This document shows positions 56,515 to 64,000 of a stretch of 64,000 nt of DNA, piece after piece; positions within the stretch are counted from its first letter, which is position 1, and each line of letters starts with the position of its first letter. The notes under the pieces were generated by a model, which was not told where the DNA came from, did no database searches, and was given only the letters and a program-made list of their open reading frames with translations. This stretch comes from Alistipes dispar. GTDB taxonomy: Bacteria > Bacteroidota > Bacteroidia > Bacteroidales > Rikenellaceae. The DNA is taken from positions 964,001 through 1,028,000 of the forward strand of contig NZ_AP019736.1 of the NCBI RefSeq assembly GCF_006542685.1. Reading direction: 5' to 3'. Both the position numbers and the translations under genes were made by a program.

Positions 56515-59346
56515 ATGTTCGATCAATTTTCCGAACGCCACATCGGCGTCAGCAACCCCGCCGAGCTGCAAAAGATGCTCGACGTGATCGGCGTCAGGTC
56601 GATCGACGAACTCCTCTCGCAGGTCATTCCGCAGTCGATCCGCCTCAAGAAACCGCTGGCTCTGCCCGAAAAGGGGATGAGCGAATACGAATTCGCCGCC
56701 CACATCCGCGGGCTGGCCGCACGCAACCGCTGCCTGCGCTCGTTCATAGGCATGGGCTACTATCCGTGCGCCGTGCCGGCCGCCGTCTCGCGCAACGTCT
56801 TCGAGAATCCCGCGTGGTACACCTCCTACACCCCCTACCAGGCCGAAATATCGCAGGGCCGCCTCGAGGCGTTGCTGAACTTCCAGACCGCGGTCATCTC
56901 GCTCACGGGCATGGAGATCGGCAACTGTTCGCTGCTGGACGAAGGCACGGCCGCGGCCGAGGCGATGCTGATGATGTTCTCGCTGCGTTCGCGCGAAGCC
57001 GTCAGGGAGGGCCGCAACCAGCTCTTCGTGGACCGCAACCTCTTCCCGCAGACGCTCGACGTGCTGCTCACGCGCAGCGAGCCGTTCGGCATCGAACTGA
57101 TCGTGGACGACTACGAAGAATACGAATTCACGGGCCGGGAGTTCGGCGCCGTCGTGCAGTATCCGGCCGCCGACGGCGCCGTGCGCGACTACGCCGACTT
57201 CACCGCCGCGGCGCACGCCCGCGGCGCGCTCGTCACGGCCGTCTGCGACCTGCTGGCGCTGGCGCTGCTGAAGGCGCCGGGCGAGTGGGGGGCCGACATC
57301 GCCGTCGGCACGGCGCAGCGGCTCGGGACGCCGATGAGCTTCGGCGGCCCGGCGGCGGGCTACATGACCACGCGCGAAGCCTACAAGCGCAACATGCCGG
57401 GACGCATCATCGGCGTCTCGGTGGACCGGCTGGGCAACCGCGCGCTGCGCATGGCGCTCCAGATGCGCGAGCAGCACATCAAGCGCGAACGCGCCACGTC
57501 GAACATCTGCACCGCTTCGGCGTTGATGGCCTCGATGACGGGTTTCTACTGCGTTTACAACGGTCCCGAAGGATTGCGGCGCGCCGCACGCACGGCACAC
57601 CGCGCCGCCGTGACGACAGCCCGCGCGCTGGAGGCGATGGATTACCGCCTCGCGTCGGAGGCATTCTTCGACACGCTCGAGGTGGAGGCCGAGGCCGCCG
57701 TCGTGCAGTCGCTGGCCCTCGACGAAGGCATCAACTTCTACTATCCCTCGGAGGGTACGGTCCGCCTGTCGTTCGACGAGGTGACCACCCCCGCCGAGAT
57801 CGAGACCGTCATCGGCATCTTCCGCGCCGCGAAGGGCCGCAAGGCGAAGGCCGTGAAACACGCCGCCGAGGACGCCATCCCCGCCGCGCTGCGCCGCGAA
57901 TCGGCCTTCCTCACCGAACCGGTCTTCAACCGCTACCGCTCCGAGAGCGCCCTGATGCGCTACATCAAGACGCTGGAACTACGCGACATTTCGCTGGCCA
58001 ACTCGATGATCCCGCTCGGCTCGTGCACCATGAAGCTCAACGCCGCGGCGCTCATGCAGCCGCTCTCGCTGGCCGGGTTCCAGGCCATGCACCCCTTTGC
58101 ACCGGCCGACCAGGCCGAAGGCTACCTGGAGCTGATCGCCGGACTGGAAAAGGACCTGGCCACGATCACCGGACTGGCGGCCTGCTCGTTGCAGCCCAAC
58201 TCGGGCGCCGCGGGCGAGTACACGGGCCTGATGGTGATCCGCGCCTATCACCAGAGCCGCGGACAGGGCTACCGCAACGTGGTGCTCATCCCCGCCTCGG
58301 CACACGGCACGAACCCCGCGTCGGCCGCCATGGCGGGCATGAAGATCGTGACGGTGGCGTGCGACGAACGCGGCAATATCGACGTGGAGGACCTCGAGGT
58401 CAAGGCCCGCGAGCACGCCTCGGAGCTGTGCGGGCTGATGGTCACCTACCCCTCGACACACGGCGTCTTCGAGAGCCGCATCCGCGAGATCGTGGACGCC
58501 GTCCACGACGCGGGCGGACAGGTCTATATGGACGGCGCGAACATGAACGCGCAGGTGGGGCTGACGAACCCGGGCTACATCGGCGCCGACGTCTGCCACC
58601 TGAACCTCCACAAGACCTTCGCCATGCCGCACGGCGGCGGCGGTCCGGGCGTGGGTCCGATCTGCGTGGCCGAACACCTCCGGGCGTTCCTGCCGTCGCA
58701 TCCCGTCGTGGCGACGGGCGGCGACGAGGGCATCACGGCCGTCGCCTCCGCACCGTGGGGCTCGGCCCTGCTGCTGCCGATCACCTACGGCTACATCAAG
58801 ATGCTGGGCGAGGAGGGGCTGCGCCGCGCCACCGAAATGGCCATCGTGAACGCCAACTACATGTCCTCGGCACTCAAGTCGGAGTACCGCACCTATTATT
58901 CGGGCGAGACGGGCCGCGTGGGCCACGAGATGATACTCGACCTGACGCATTTCAAGAAGGAGTACGGCATCGACTGCGGCGACATCGCCCACCGCCTGAT
59001 GGACTACGGATTCCACGCCCCGACGCTCTCGTTCCCCGTGCACGAGACGCTCATGGTCGAACCCACGGAGTCGGAGCCGAAGGAGGAGATGGACCGCTTC
59101 ATCGAGGCGCTCGTGGCCATCAAGCGCGAATGCGAGGCCGCGGCGGCCGCCGGCACGGCGGACAACGTCGTGGCGAACGCCCCCCACACGGCCGTCGAGC
59201 TGGCCGGGGAGTGGCCGCACCCCTACTCGCGCATGGAGGCCGCCTTCCCGCTCGAATGGGTCCGCCGCGCGAAGTTCTTCCCCTACGTGACGAAGATCGA
59301 CAACGGCTACGGCGACCGCAACCTCTGCTGCCGCAACTGCGACTGA
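56515..59346 (+). CDS. gcvP: Glycine dehydrogenase (aminomethyl-transferring), GcvP
   Basis: P-protein of the glycine cleavage system, decarboxylating glycine with pyridoxal phosphate. The 943-residue product is the long, fused form with both halves; it begins MFDQFSERHIGVSNPAELQK, has the N-terminal FIGMGYYPCAVPAAVSRNVF and the PLP-lysine motif LNLHKTFAMPHGGGGPGVGP in the second half. The frame is open far upstream, but the ATG at 56515 gives the family start. No gcvT or gcvH lies next to it, so the complex is not encoded together here. A strong terminator follows. Confidence 0.97.
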   Translation: MFDQFSERHIGVSNPAELQKMLDVIGVRSIDELLSQVIPQSIRLKKPLALPEKGMSEYEFAAHIRGLAARNRCLRSFIGMGYYPCAVPAAVSRNVFENPAWYTSYTPYQAEISQGRLEALLNFQTAVISLTGMEIGNCSLLDEGTAAAEAMLMMFSLRSREAVREGRNQLFVDRNLFPQTLDVLLTRSEPFGIELIVDDYEEYEFTGREFGAVVQYPAADGAVRDYADFTAAAHARGALVTAVCDLLALALLKAPGEWGADIAVGTAQRLGTPMSFGGPAAGYMTTREAYKRNMPGRIIGVSVDRLGNRALRMALQMREQHIKRERATSNICTASALMASMTGFYCVYNGPEGLRRAARTAHRAAVTTARALEAMDYRLASEAFFDTLEVEAEAAVVQSLALDEGINFYYPSEGTVRLSFDEVTTPAEIETVIGIFRAAKGRKAKAVKHAAEDAIPAALRRESAFLTEPVFNRYRSESALMRYIKTLELRDISLANSMIPLGSCTMKLNAAALMQPLSLAGFQAMHPFAPADQAEGYLELIAGLEKDLATITGLAACSLQPNSGAAGEYTGLMVIRAYHQSRGQGYRNVVLIPASAHGTNPASAAMAGMKIVTVACDERGNIDVEDLEVKAREHASELCGLMVTYPSTHGVFESRIREIVDAVHDAGGQVYMDGANMNAQVGLTNPGYIGADVCHLNLHKTFAMPHGGGGPGVGPICVAEHLRAFLPSHPVVATGGDEGITAVASAPWGSALLLPITYGYIKMLGEEGLRRATEMAIVNANYMSSALKSEYRTYYSGETGRVGHEMILDLTHFKKEYGIDCGDIAHRLMDYGFHAPTLSFPVHETLMVEPTESEPKEEMDRFIEALVAIKRECEAAAAAGTADNVVANAPHTAVELAGEWPHPYSRMEAAFPLEWVRRAKFFPYVTKIDNGYGDRNLCCRNCD

Positions 59347-59381
59347 TCCTCCGCGGGTCCGGACCCGCGACGACCCTGCCG

Positions 59382-59424
59382 CGGCGGCGGGGAGCCATTG
59401 CGCTCCCCGCCGCCGCCCGTTTTT
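59382..59424 (+). terminator. Terminator of gcvP
   Basis: GGCGGCGGGGAG pairs with CTCCCCGCCGCC around an 8-base loop and is followed, after CGCCCG, by TTTTT. Confidence 0.88.
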
Positions 59425-59454
59425 CCGACGGAGAGCGATAAAATCCGCCCATTA

Positions 59455-59486
59455 TTTGGCAACTCGCCCCGAAGTGCTTACCTTTG
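59455..59486 (+). promoter_or_regulatory. Promoter for the SlyD-like gene
   Basis: TTTG at 59455-59458, a 20-bp spacer, and TACCTTTG at 59479-59486; both perfect. Leader about 85 nt. Confidence 0.85.
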
Positions 59487-59578
59487 TCTGATTCCGGCCG
59501 GGTCCGGGCGCACGCGCGGCGACGGCCCGGCGGAAGCAGGCCCCGAAAAGGGAAACAACCGAAACAGTACAAGACGAC

Positions 59579-60127
59579 ATGAAAGCAGAAAAGAACAAAA
59601 TGGTCGGTGTGGATTACAAACTCACCGTAGACGGACAGATCGCGGACCAGTCGCGTCCGGGACAGCCCCTCGAATTCATCTTCGGGACGGGCATGCTGCT
59701 GCCCAAATTCGAAGAGGCCATCGAGGGCAGGGAGCCCGGCGAGAAGGTCTCGTTCACGCTCTCTCCGAAGGACGGCTACGGCGAGCTGATCGCCGAGGCG
59801 GTGGTCGATCTGCCGAAGAACCTCTTCATGGTGGACGGCAAACTCGCCGAGGACATCCTCTTCGTCGGGTCGCAGGTCCCGATGAGCGACTCGCAGGGCA
59901 ACCGCATGACGGGCATCGTCAAGGAGGTCGGCGACGAGCACGTGAAGATGGACTTCAACCACCCGATGGCGGGCAAGACGCTCAACTTCGACGTGGAGGT
60001 GGTCTCGGTGCGCGACGTCACGCCCGAAGACCTGCAGGGCCGCTGCTCGTGCGGTTCGTGCGGCGACGGCGGATGCGGCGACGGATGCTGCGAAGGCCAC
60101 GACCACAACCACTGCGACTGCCACTGA
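59579..60127 (+). CDS. SlyD-like FKBP peptidyl-prolyl isomerase with Cys/His-rich tail
   Basis: Cytosolic FKBP-type peptidyl-prolyl isomerase of 182 residues. The core VGVDYKLTVDGQIADQSRPG and EFIFGTGMLLPKFEEAIEGR are FKBP/SlyD-like, an insert-in-flap region (about 70-130) fits the SlyD chaperone domain, and the conserved FNHPMAGKTLNFDVEV follows. The last ~30 residues are a cysteine/histidine-rich tail (CSCGSCGDGGCGDGCCEGHD then HNHCDCH) able to bind metal ions such as nickel, as in enterobacterial SlyD. It has its own promoter and is followed by the kinase-like/WG gene. Confidence 0.93.
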   Translation: MKAEKNKMVGVDYKLTVDGQIADQSRPGQPLEFIFGTGMLLPKFEEAIEGREPGEKVSFTLSPKDGYGELIAEAVVDLPKNLFMVDGKLAEDILFVGSQVPMSDSQGNRMTGIVKEVGDEHVKMDFNHPMAGKTLNFDVEVVSVRDVTPEDLQGRCSCGSCGDGGCGDGCCEGHDHNHCDCH

Positions 60128-60144
60128 TCCGAACGGAACGCAGA

Positions 60145-60205
60145 CCGGACCCGCCGGGTCCGGAACAGGCAGGCGCGGGGCCTTTCCTTTCCGGAAGGTC
60201 CCGCG
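60145..60205 (+). other. Two hairpins between the SlyD-like and kinase-like genes
   Basis: CCGGACCC/GGGTCCGG (60145-60152 with 60156-60163) is a perfect 8-bp stem, and a larger imperfect stem spans 60174-60205. No T run follows either. They lie just before the kinase-like gene, which has no visible promoter. Confidence 0.45.
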
Positions 60206-60225
60206 TCTGCGTCGGAAGCCGCCCC

Positions 60226-61422
60226 ATGCACACGCTGCGACAATATCTTTTCACCCTCTCCGACCTGCGCGGGCTGGCCCGCACGCTGGGCGAGGCGGAG
60301 GTGTGCCGCGACGCTGCGGGACGCCCCGAATACGCGGTAGGGAACTCCGCCGCCGTCTTCCGCATCCGCCACGCCGGCCGCATCCGGTCGCTGCGGTGCT
60401 TCCTGCGCCCGATGCGCCACCTGCGGGAGATTTACGGCGAACGGCTGCTCGAACGGGAGCTCTTCCTCTACGACTCGGTCGGCCCGGCGGCTTCGGGAGA
60501 ATGGGTCGATGTCGTGCTGGACGAATGGATCGAGGGCGAAACGCTCCGCGAAGCGGTCCGCCGGGCCGCCGGAGCCGACGACCGGATGCGCCTGGCCGGG
60601 CTCTCCGCGGCATTCGACACGCTGGCCGCCGCGATGGTCTCTGACCGGACGGCCCACGGCGACCTGAAGCCCGAGAACCTCATCGTCGATCCCGCAGGAG
60701 CGCTGCACCCGATCGACTTCGACGCCGCCTTCCTCCCCGCCTTCGCCGGGGAGCAGAGTCCCGAGCTGGGCACGGCGGCCTACCAGCATCCGGCCCGCAC
60801 GGCGGCCGATTTCGACGCTTCGCTGGACGACTATCCGGCCGCGCTGATCTCCACGGCGCTGCACGCGCTCCGCGTCGATCCGACGCTACACGACCGTTAC
60901 GGCACGGCGGACGGGCTGCTCTTCACCCCGCGGCGGATTCCGGACGAAGCACCCTACCGCGAGGCGCTGGCGCTGTTCGAACGGCACGGCATGGCGGCCG
61001 AATACCGGATCGCCCGCCTGCTCGCCTCCCCTTCGCTGCGGCTCTTCGGTCTGGGCGAGCTGCTCGCCGCCGTCCGGCACGAACCGCCGGAGACCGCCGA
61101 AACGGACGGAGCGGACCGCGGATCCCCCGCTCCGGAGACGCGCCCCGCGCCGGAGCTTTTCGCCGCAAACGGACTGTGGGGCTACCGCACGGCGGAACGG
61201 GTCGTCGTCCCGCCGCTCTACGACAACGGCTTCGACTTCTCCGAGGGGCTGGCCGCCGTCTGCCTCGGCCGCACTTGGCACTACATCGACCCCGAAGGCC
61301 GCATACGCCTCAGTTGCCCCGGATGCGAGGCCGCGAAACCCTTCCGCGGCGGGCGGGCGCGGATCGTGCGCGACGGCCGCCGGCTGGAGATCGACCGCAC
61401 AGGCCGCGAGTTTGCGATTTAA
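60226..61422 (+). CDS. Protein kinase-like protein with WG repeats
   Basis: Protein of 398 residues. The first ~270 residues follow the protein kinase fold: catalytic-loop motif HGDLKPEN at about 144-151 (HGD for HRD) and a DFD at 164-166 for the usual DFG, with acidic ERELFLYDS as possible alphaC. The expected beta3 lysine is an arginine (SLRCF, Arg57). The C-terminus carries WG-type repeats (GLWGYRTAERVVVPPLYDNG and GRTWHYIDPEGR), a module known in signalling and envelope proteins. It is followed after 44 bp by a DUF4954 gene and then a VWA gene. Activity as an active kinase is uncertain. Confidence 0.75.
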   Translation: MHTLRQYLFTLSDLRGLARTLGEAEVCRDAAGRPEYAVGNSAAVFRIRHAGRIRSLRCFLRPMRHLREIYGERLLERELFLYDSVGPAASGEWVDVVLDEWIEGETLREAVRRAAGADDRMRLAGLSAAFDTLAAAMVSDRTAHGDLKPENLIVDPAGALHPIDFDAAFLPAFAGEQSPELGTAAYQHPARTAADFDASLDDYPAALISTALHALRVDPTLHDRYGTADGLLFTPRRIPDEAPYREALALFERHGMAAEYRIARLLASPSLRLFGLGELLAAVRHEPPETAETDGADRGSPAPETRPAPELFAANGLWGYRTAERVVVPPLYDNGFDFSEGLAAVCLGRTWHYIDPEGRIRLSCPGCEAAKPFRGGRARIVRDGRRLEIDRTGREFAI

Positions 61423-61441
61423 CCGCAAATCGTTATATTTG
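61411..61441 (+). promoter_or_regulatory. Promoter for DUF4954-VWA genes
   Basis: TTTG at 61411-61414, a 19-bp spacer, and TATATTTG at 61434-61441; perfect elements located at the very end of the kinase-like gene. Leader about 20 nt. Confidence 0.85.
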
Positions 61442-61465
61442 CATCTGCATAACCTTTCCCGAACG

Positions 61466-63193
61466 ATGACGACGCACCGCAAACTGACCCCCGACGAAAT
61501 CTCCGCACTCGAACGCCTCGGCAACTCGGCCGAGAACTGGGACGCGGTGGAGGTCCCGGAGACGTTCTCGCCGTCCGGGATTCTGCAAAGCCGGCTGGAG
61601 GGACGCGTCGTCCTCGACCCGGGAGCCCGCATCGTCCGTTCGCGCGTCAGGAACTACCGCATCGGCGAGGGCTCGTCCGTCGAGGGCGTCACGGCGCTCG
61701 AATGCCGCTCGCGCTCGGCCTTCGGCAACGGCACGGCGGTGGCCGCGATGAACGAATGCGGCGGCCGCACGGTCCCCGTCTTCGACCGTCTGTCGGCACA
61801 GGTCGCCTACGTGCTGGCCATCTACCGCCACCGCCCGCAGACCATCGCGGCGCTGGAGGCGATGATCCGCACCTACGCCGAGGAGCGCTCCTCGGAACTG
61901 GGCGAGGTGGGACGCGGCTGCCGGATCGTCGGGGCGCGCTTCATCCGCGAGGTCCGCATCGGCGACGACTGCCGGATCGACGGCGCCTCGATGCTCTGCA
62001 ACGGCACGCTCTGCGACGGCTGCCGCGTCGGCGTGGACGTCAAGGCCTACGACTTCATCGCCGCCGAGCAGGCGCGCCTCGACAACGGCGCGACCGTCGA
62101 GCGGTGTTTCGTGGGCGAGAGCTGCCGGCTGGACAAGGGTTTCACGGCCGTCGATTCGCTCTTCTTCGCCAATTCGCACTGCGAGAACGGCGAGGCGGCC
62201 TCGATCTTCGCCGGGCCCTACACCGTCTCGCACCACAAGTCGTCGCTGCTCATCGCCGGCATGTTCTCGTTCTTCAACGCCGGGAGCGGTTCGAACCAGA
62301 GCAACCACCTCTTCAAGAGCGGCCCCGTGCACCAGGCCGTCCATCTGCGCGGATGCAAGTTCGCCAGCGGGACCTACGTCATGTCCCCGGCACTCGAAGG
62401 GGCCTTCACGATGGTCATGGGACACCACTCCTACCACCACGACACCGCGATCTTCCCCTACTCCTACCTCATCGAGAAGGAGGACCGCTCGGTGCTGATG
62501 CCCGGGGCGAACCTCACGAGCTACGGCGCCGTGCGCGACATCGAGAAATGGCCGGCCCGCGACCGCCGCGAGGTGCGGCGCGACACGATCAACTTCGAGG
62601 AATACAACCCCTACGTCACGGGGGCGATGCTCCGGGCCGTGGACACGCTCCACTCGCTCGAAGAGGGCGATCCCGACGCCGCGGAGTACGGCTACAACAA
62701 GACGATGATCCGGGCCGCGGCCCTGCGGCGGGGCCTGAAGCTCTACAACAAGGCGATCGTCGCGGCGCTGGGCGCGATGCTCGGCCGGGGCGCCTCGTCG
62801 GAACGCTACGACGGCGGCGGACGCTGGATCGACGCGGCGGGACAGTACATCACCCTGCGCGAGACCGAGGCGATTCTGGACGCGATCGACCGCGGGGAGC
62901 TCCCGACGACCGACGCCGTGGACAACCGGTTCCGCGTCTTCTTCGTCCACTACGACGACTACGCCCACAGTTGGGCCGAGCAGGTCTGCGCCGCGATGCT
63001 GGGACACGCACCGACGGCCGAAGAACTCAACGACGTGATCGCCGCGGGCCGCAACGCGCACGAGGCGATGCGCCGCACGACCGACGCCGACCGCGAGCGC
63101 GACTGCTCGCCCGAGATGGCCGTCGGCTACGGCCTCGACGGCGACGGGACGACACGCATGGAGGACTACCGCGCGGTGCGGGGTCTCCGATAA
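61466..63193 (+). CDS. DUF4954-family protein
   Basis: Bacteroidota-wide DUF4954 protein of 575 residues with a central left-handed beta-helix of the hexapeptide type: GCRIVGARFIREVRIGDDCR and NGTLCDGCRVGVDVKAYDFI show the repeating turns. It has no signal peptide or membrane segment, so it should be cytosolic. Function is unknown; the beta-helix recalls sugar-nucleotide acyltransferases, but no catalytic motif is recognised. The start MTTHRKLTPDE at 61466 follows a perfect promoter. It stands between the kinase-like and VWA genes. Confidence 0.87.
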   Translation: MTTHRKLTPDEISALERLGNSAENWDAVEVPETFSPSGILQSRLEGRVVLDPGARIVRSRVRNYRIGEGSSVEGVTALECRSRSAFGNGTAVAAMNECGGRTVPVFDRLSAQVAYVLAIYRHRPQTIAALEAMIRTYAEERSSELGEVGRGCRIVGARFIREVRIGDDCRIDGASMLCNGTLCDGCRVGVDVKAYDFIAAEQARLDNGATVERCFVGESCRLDKGFTAVDSLFFANSHCENGEAASIFAGPYTVSHHKSSLLIAGMFSFFNAGSGSNQSNHLFKSGPVHQAVHLRGCKFASGTYVMSPALEGAFTMVMGHHSYHHDTAIFPYSYLIEKEDRSVLMPGANLTSYGAVRDIEKWPARDRREVRRDTINFEEYNPYVTGAMLRAVDTLHSLEEGDPDAAEYGYNKTMIRAAALRRGLKLYNKAIVAALGAMLGRGASSERYDGGGRWIDAAGQYITLRETEAILDAIDRGELPTTDAVDNRFRVFFVHYDDYAHSWAEQVCAAMLGHAPTAEELNDVIAAGRNAHEAMRRTTDADRERDCSPEMAVGYGLDGDGTTRMEDYRAVRGLR

Positions 63194-63220
63194 CGCACAA
63201 GACGCAACTTTCACCGGAAT

Positions 63221-64000
63221 ATGTACACGCAAAGCATCACTCGCAGCCGTCGCACGGCCTTCTTCCTGGCCATCGACTGTTCGGGTTCCATGGCCGAACC
63301 GATCCGCTTCCGCGGACGGCCGACGACCAAGGCCGAGGCCGTGGCGTCGGTCGCCAACGGACTGTTGTTCGAACTGATCGAACGGGCGCGCCGCAGCGAC
63401 GGCGTACGGAACTATTACGACATCGCCGTATTGGGCTACTCGGGCGACGACGAGGTTTCGTCGCTGCTCCCCGGCGACCGCGACACGCTGTCCGTCACGG
63501 AGCTGGCGGCCGTGCGGCCCGACGTCCGGCGCGAGACGGTCGAATGCCGCCTGCCCGACGGAGGCATCGCCCTGCGCGAACTGCCCGTGCCGGTCTGGAT
63601 CGAACCCCGCGCCGCGGGACAGACGCCCATGTGCGAGGCGCTGCGGCGCATCCGCGACCTCGCGGCGGCGTGGTGCGCCGACCCCTCCCACGCGGAGAGC
63701 TTCCCGCCGACCGTGTTCAACATCACCGACGGCGAGGCCACCGACTGCGACGAGGAGGAGCTGCGCGCCGTGGCCGAGGAGATCAAGGCGCTCCGCACGG
63801 CCGACGGCAACGTGCTGGTGGTGAACATCCACATCGCCGCGGCGGACACCTCCGCAGCGTCGTTCTTCCCCTCGGAGGAGGAGCCGCGCTACCCGAACCG
63901 CTACGCGGCGCTGCTCTACGACTGTTCGAGCGTCATGCCCGCCGTCTTCGACGAGGCGATCCGCGCGGCGAAAGGGCCGGGCGCCGTCCCGCCCTTCCGG
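63221..64000 (+). CDS. VWA (von Willebrand A) domain protein, cut by window edge
   Basis: The first 260 residues of a VWA protein. A complete MIDAS metal site is visible: FFLAIDCSGSMAEP (Asp19, Ser21, Ser23), a conserved Thr at 135 in GQTPMCEAL and Asp170 in FNITDGEATD. No signal peptide, so cytosolic. The C-terminus lies outside the window. It follows the DUF4954 gene by 27 bp and may share its promoter. In TerY-type triads a VWA protein works with a PP2C phosphatase and a kinase; a kinase-like gene is two genes upstream, and a PP2C gene could be next, but that is inference. Confidence 0.85.
   Translation, partial: MYTQSITRSRRTAFFLAIDCSGSMAEPIRFRGRPTTKAEAVASVANGLLFELIERARRSDGVRNYYDIAVLGYSGDDEVSSLLPGDRDTLSVTELAAVRPDVRRETVECRLPDGGIALRELPVPVWIEPRAAGQTPMCEALRRIRDLAAAWCADPSHAESFPPTVFNITDGEATDCDEEELRAVAEEIKALRTADGNVLVVNIHIAAADTSAASFFPSEEEPRYPNRYAALLYDCSSVMPAVFDEAIRAAKGPGAVPPFR

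Noticed and set aside
61433..63832. Antisense frame of about 800 codons opposite DUF4954 and VWA genes
   Set aside because: It spans two well-supported plus-strand genes and their gap, with shadow-type composition.

Overview
The window looks like chromosomal DNA of a GC-rich Bacteroidota, most likely a gut Alistipes-type (Rikenellaceae) bacterium. The reasons are Bacteroidota-type promoters (TTTG, about 19-21 bp, TAnnTTTG) in front of many genes, a SusC/SusD outer-membrane pair, a TamL-type lipoprotein barrel, a DUF6377 regulator, DUF4954 and DUF5005-like families, and high GC with long antisense shadow frames. Genus assignment is inference. I see no insertion sequence, CRISPR array or prophage.

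Layout. 1-5.3 kb (minus): rod-shape operon mreB-mreC-mreD-mrdA-rodA (rodA cut by the window edge). 5.5-7.8 kb (plus): gpsA, pgi. 8.2-15.8 kb (plus): a TPR/HTH membrane regulator, then an operon-like block with a cytosolic Gfo/Idh oxidoreductase, tatA, a Tat-exported Gfo/Idh oxidoreductase, a DUF1080 lipoprotein, an exported TIM-barrel sugar isomerase-like protein and tatC, closed by a convergent AraC-type regulator. 17-22.5 kb (minus): two OmpH/Skp-like chaperones, bamA, uppS and nadK. 22.7-25.4 kb (plus): pdxJ, an SGNH hydrolase and a CCA/poly(A)-type tRNA nucleotidyltransferase. 25.5-34.3 kb: two unknown membrane proteins, thioesterase, tsaC, VOC protein, yebC, tamL, nitroreductase, dapF, a small acidic protein and an alpha/beta hydrolase.

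35.1-42.7 kb (plus): a SusC/SusD locus with a DUF5005-like lipoprotein and two further surface or periplasmic proteins, ending at a strong terminator. 42.8-44.3 kb: a mostly non-coding stretch with an AT-rich, promoter-bearing, strongly structured segment and a tRNA-Pro gene. 44.3-46.0 kb: FecCD-type permease and ATPase without a binding protein. 46.1-54.7 kb: tRNA-Glu, rpsT, adk, thiL, rpsF-rpsR-rplI, a DMT exporter, rpsA and a 5'-nucleotidase-like lipoprotein. 54.8-64 kb (plus): nucleoside kinase with TGS-like N-terminus, gcvP, SlyD-like isomerase, a kinase-like/WG-repeat protein, DUF4954 protein and a VWA protein cut by the window edge.

The two most interesting systems are the 10.1-15.8 kb block, which appears to pair the Tat translocase with its own cargo in a 3-keto-sugar type periplasmic pathway, and the 60.2-64 kb kinase-like/DUF4954/VWA cluster, which recalls vWA-phosphatase-kinase signalling triads. 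A possible structured RNA at about 43.25-43.41 kb is a third candidate.
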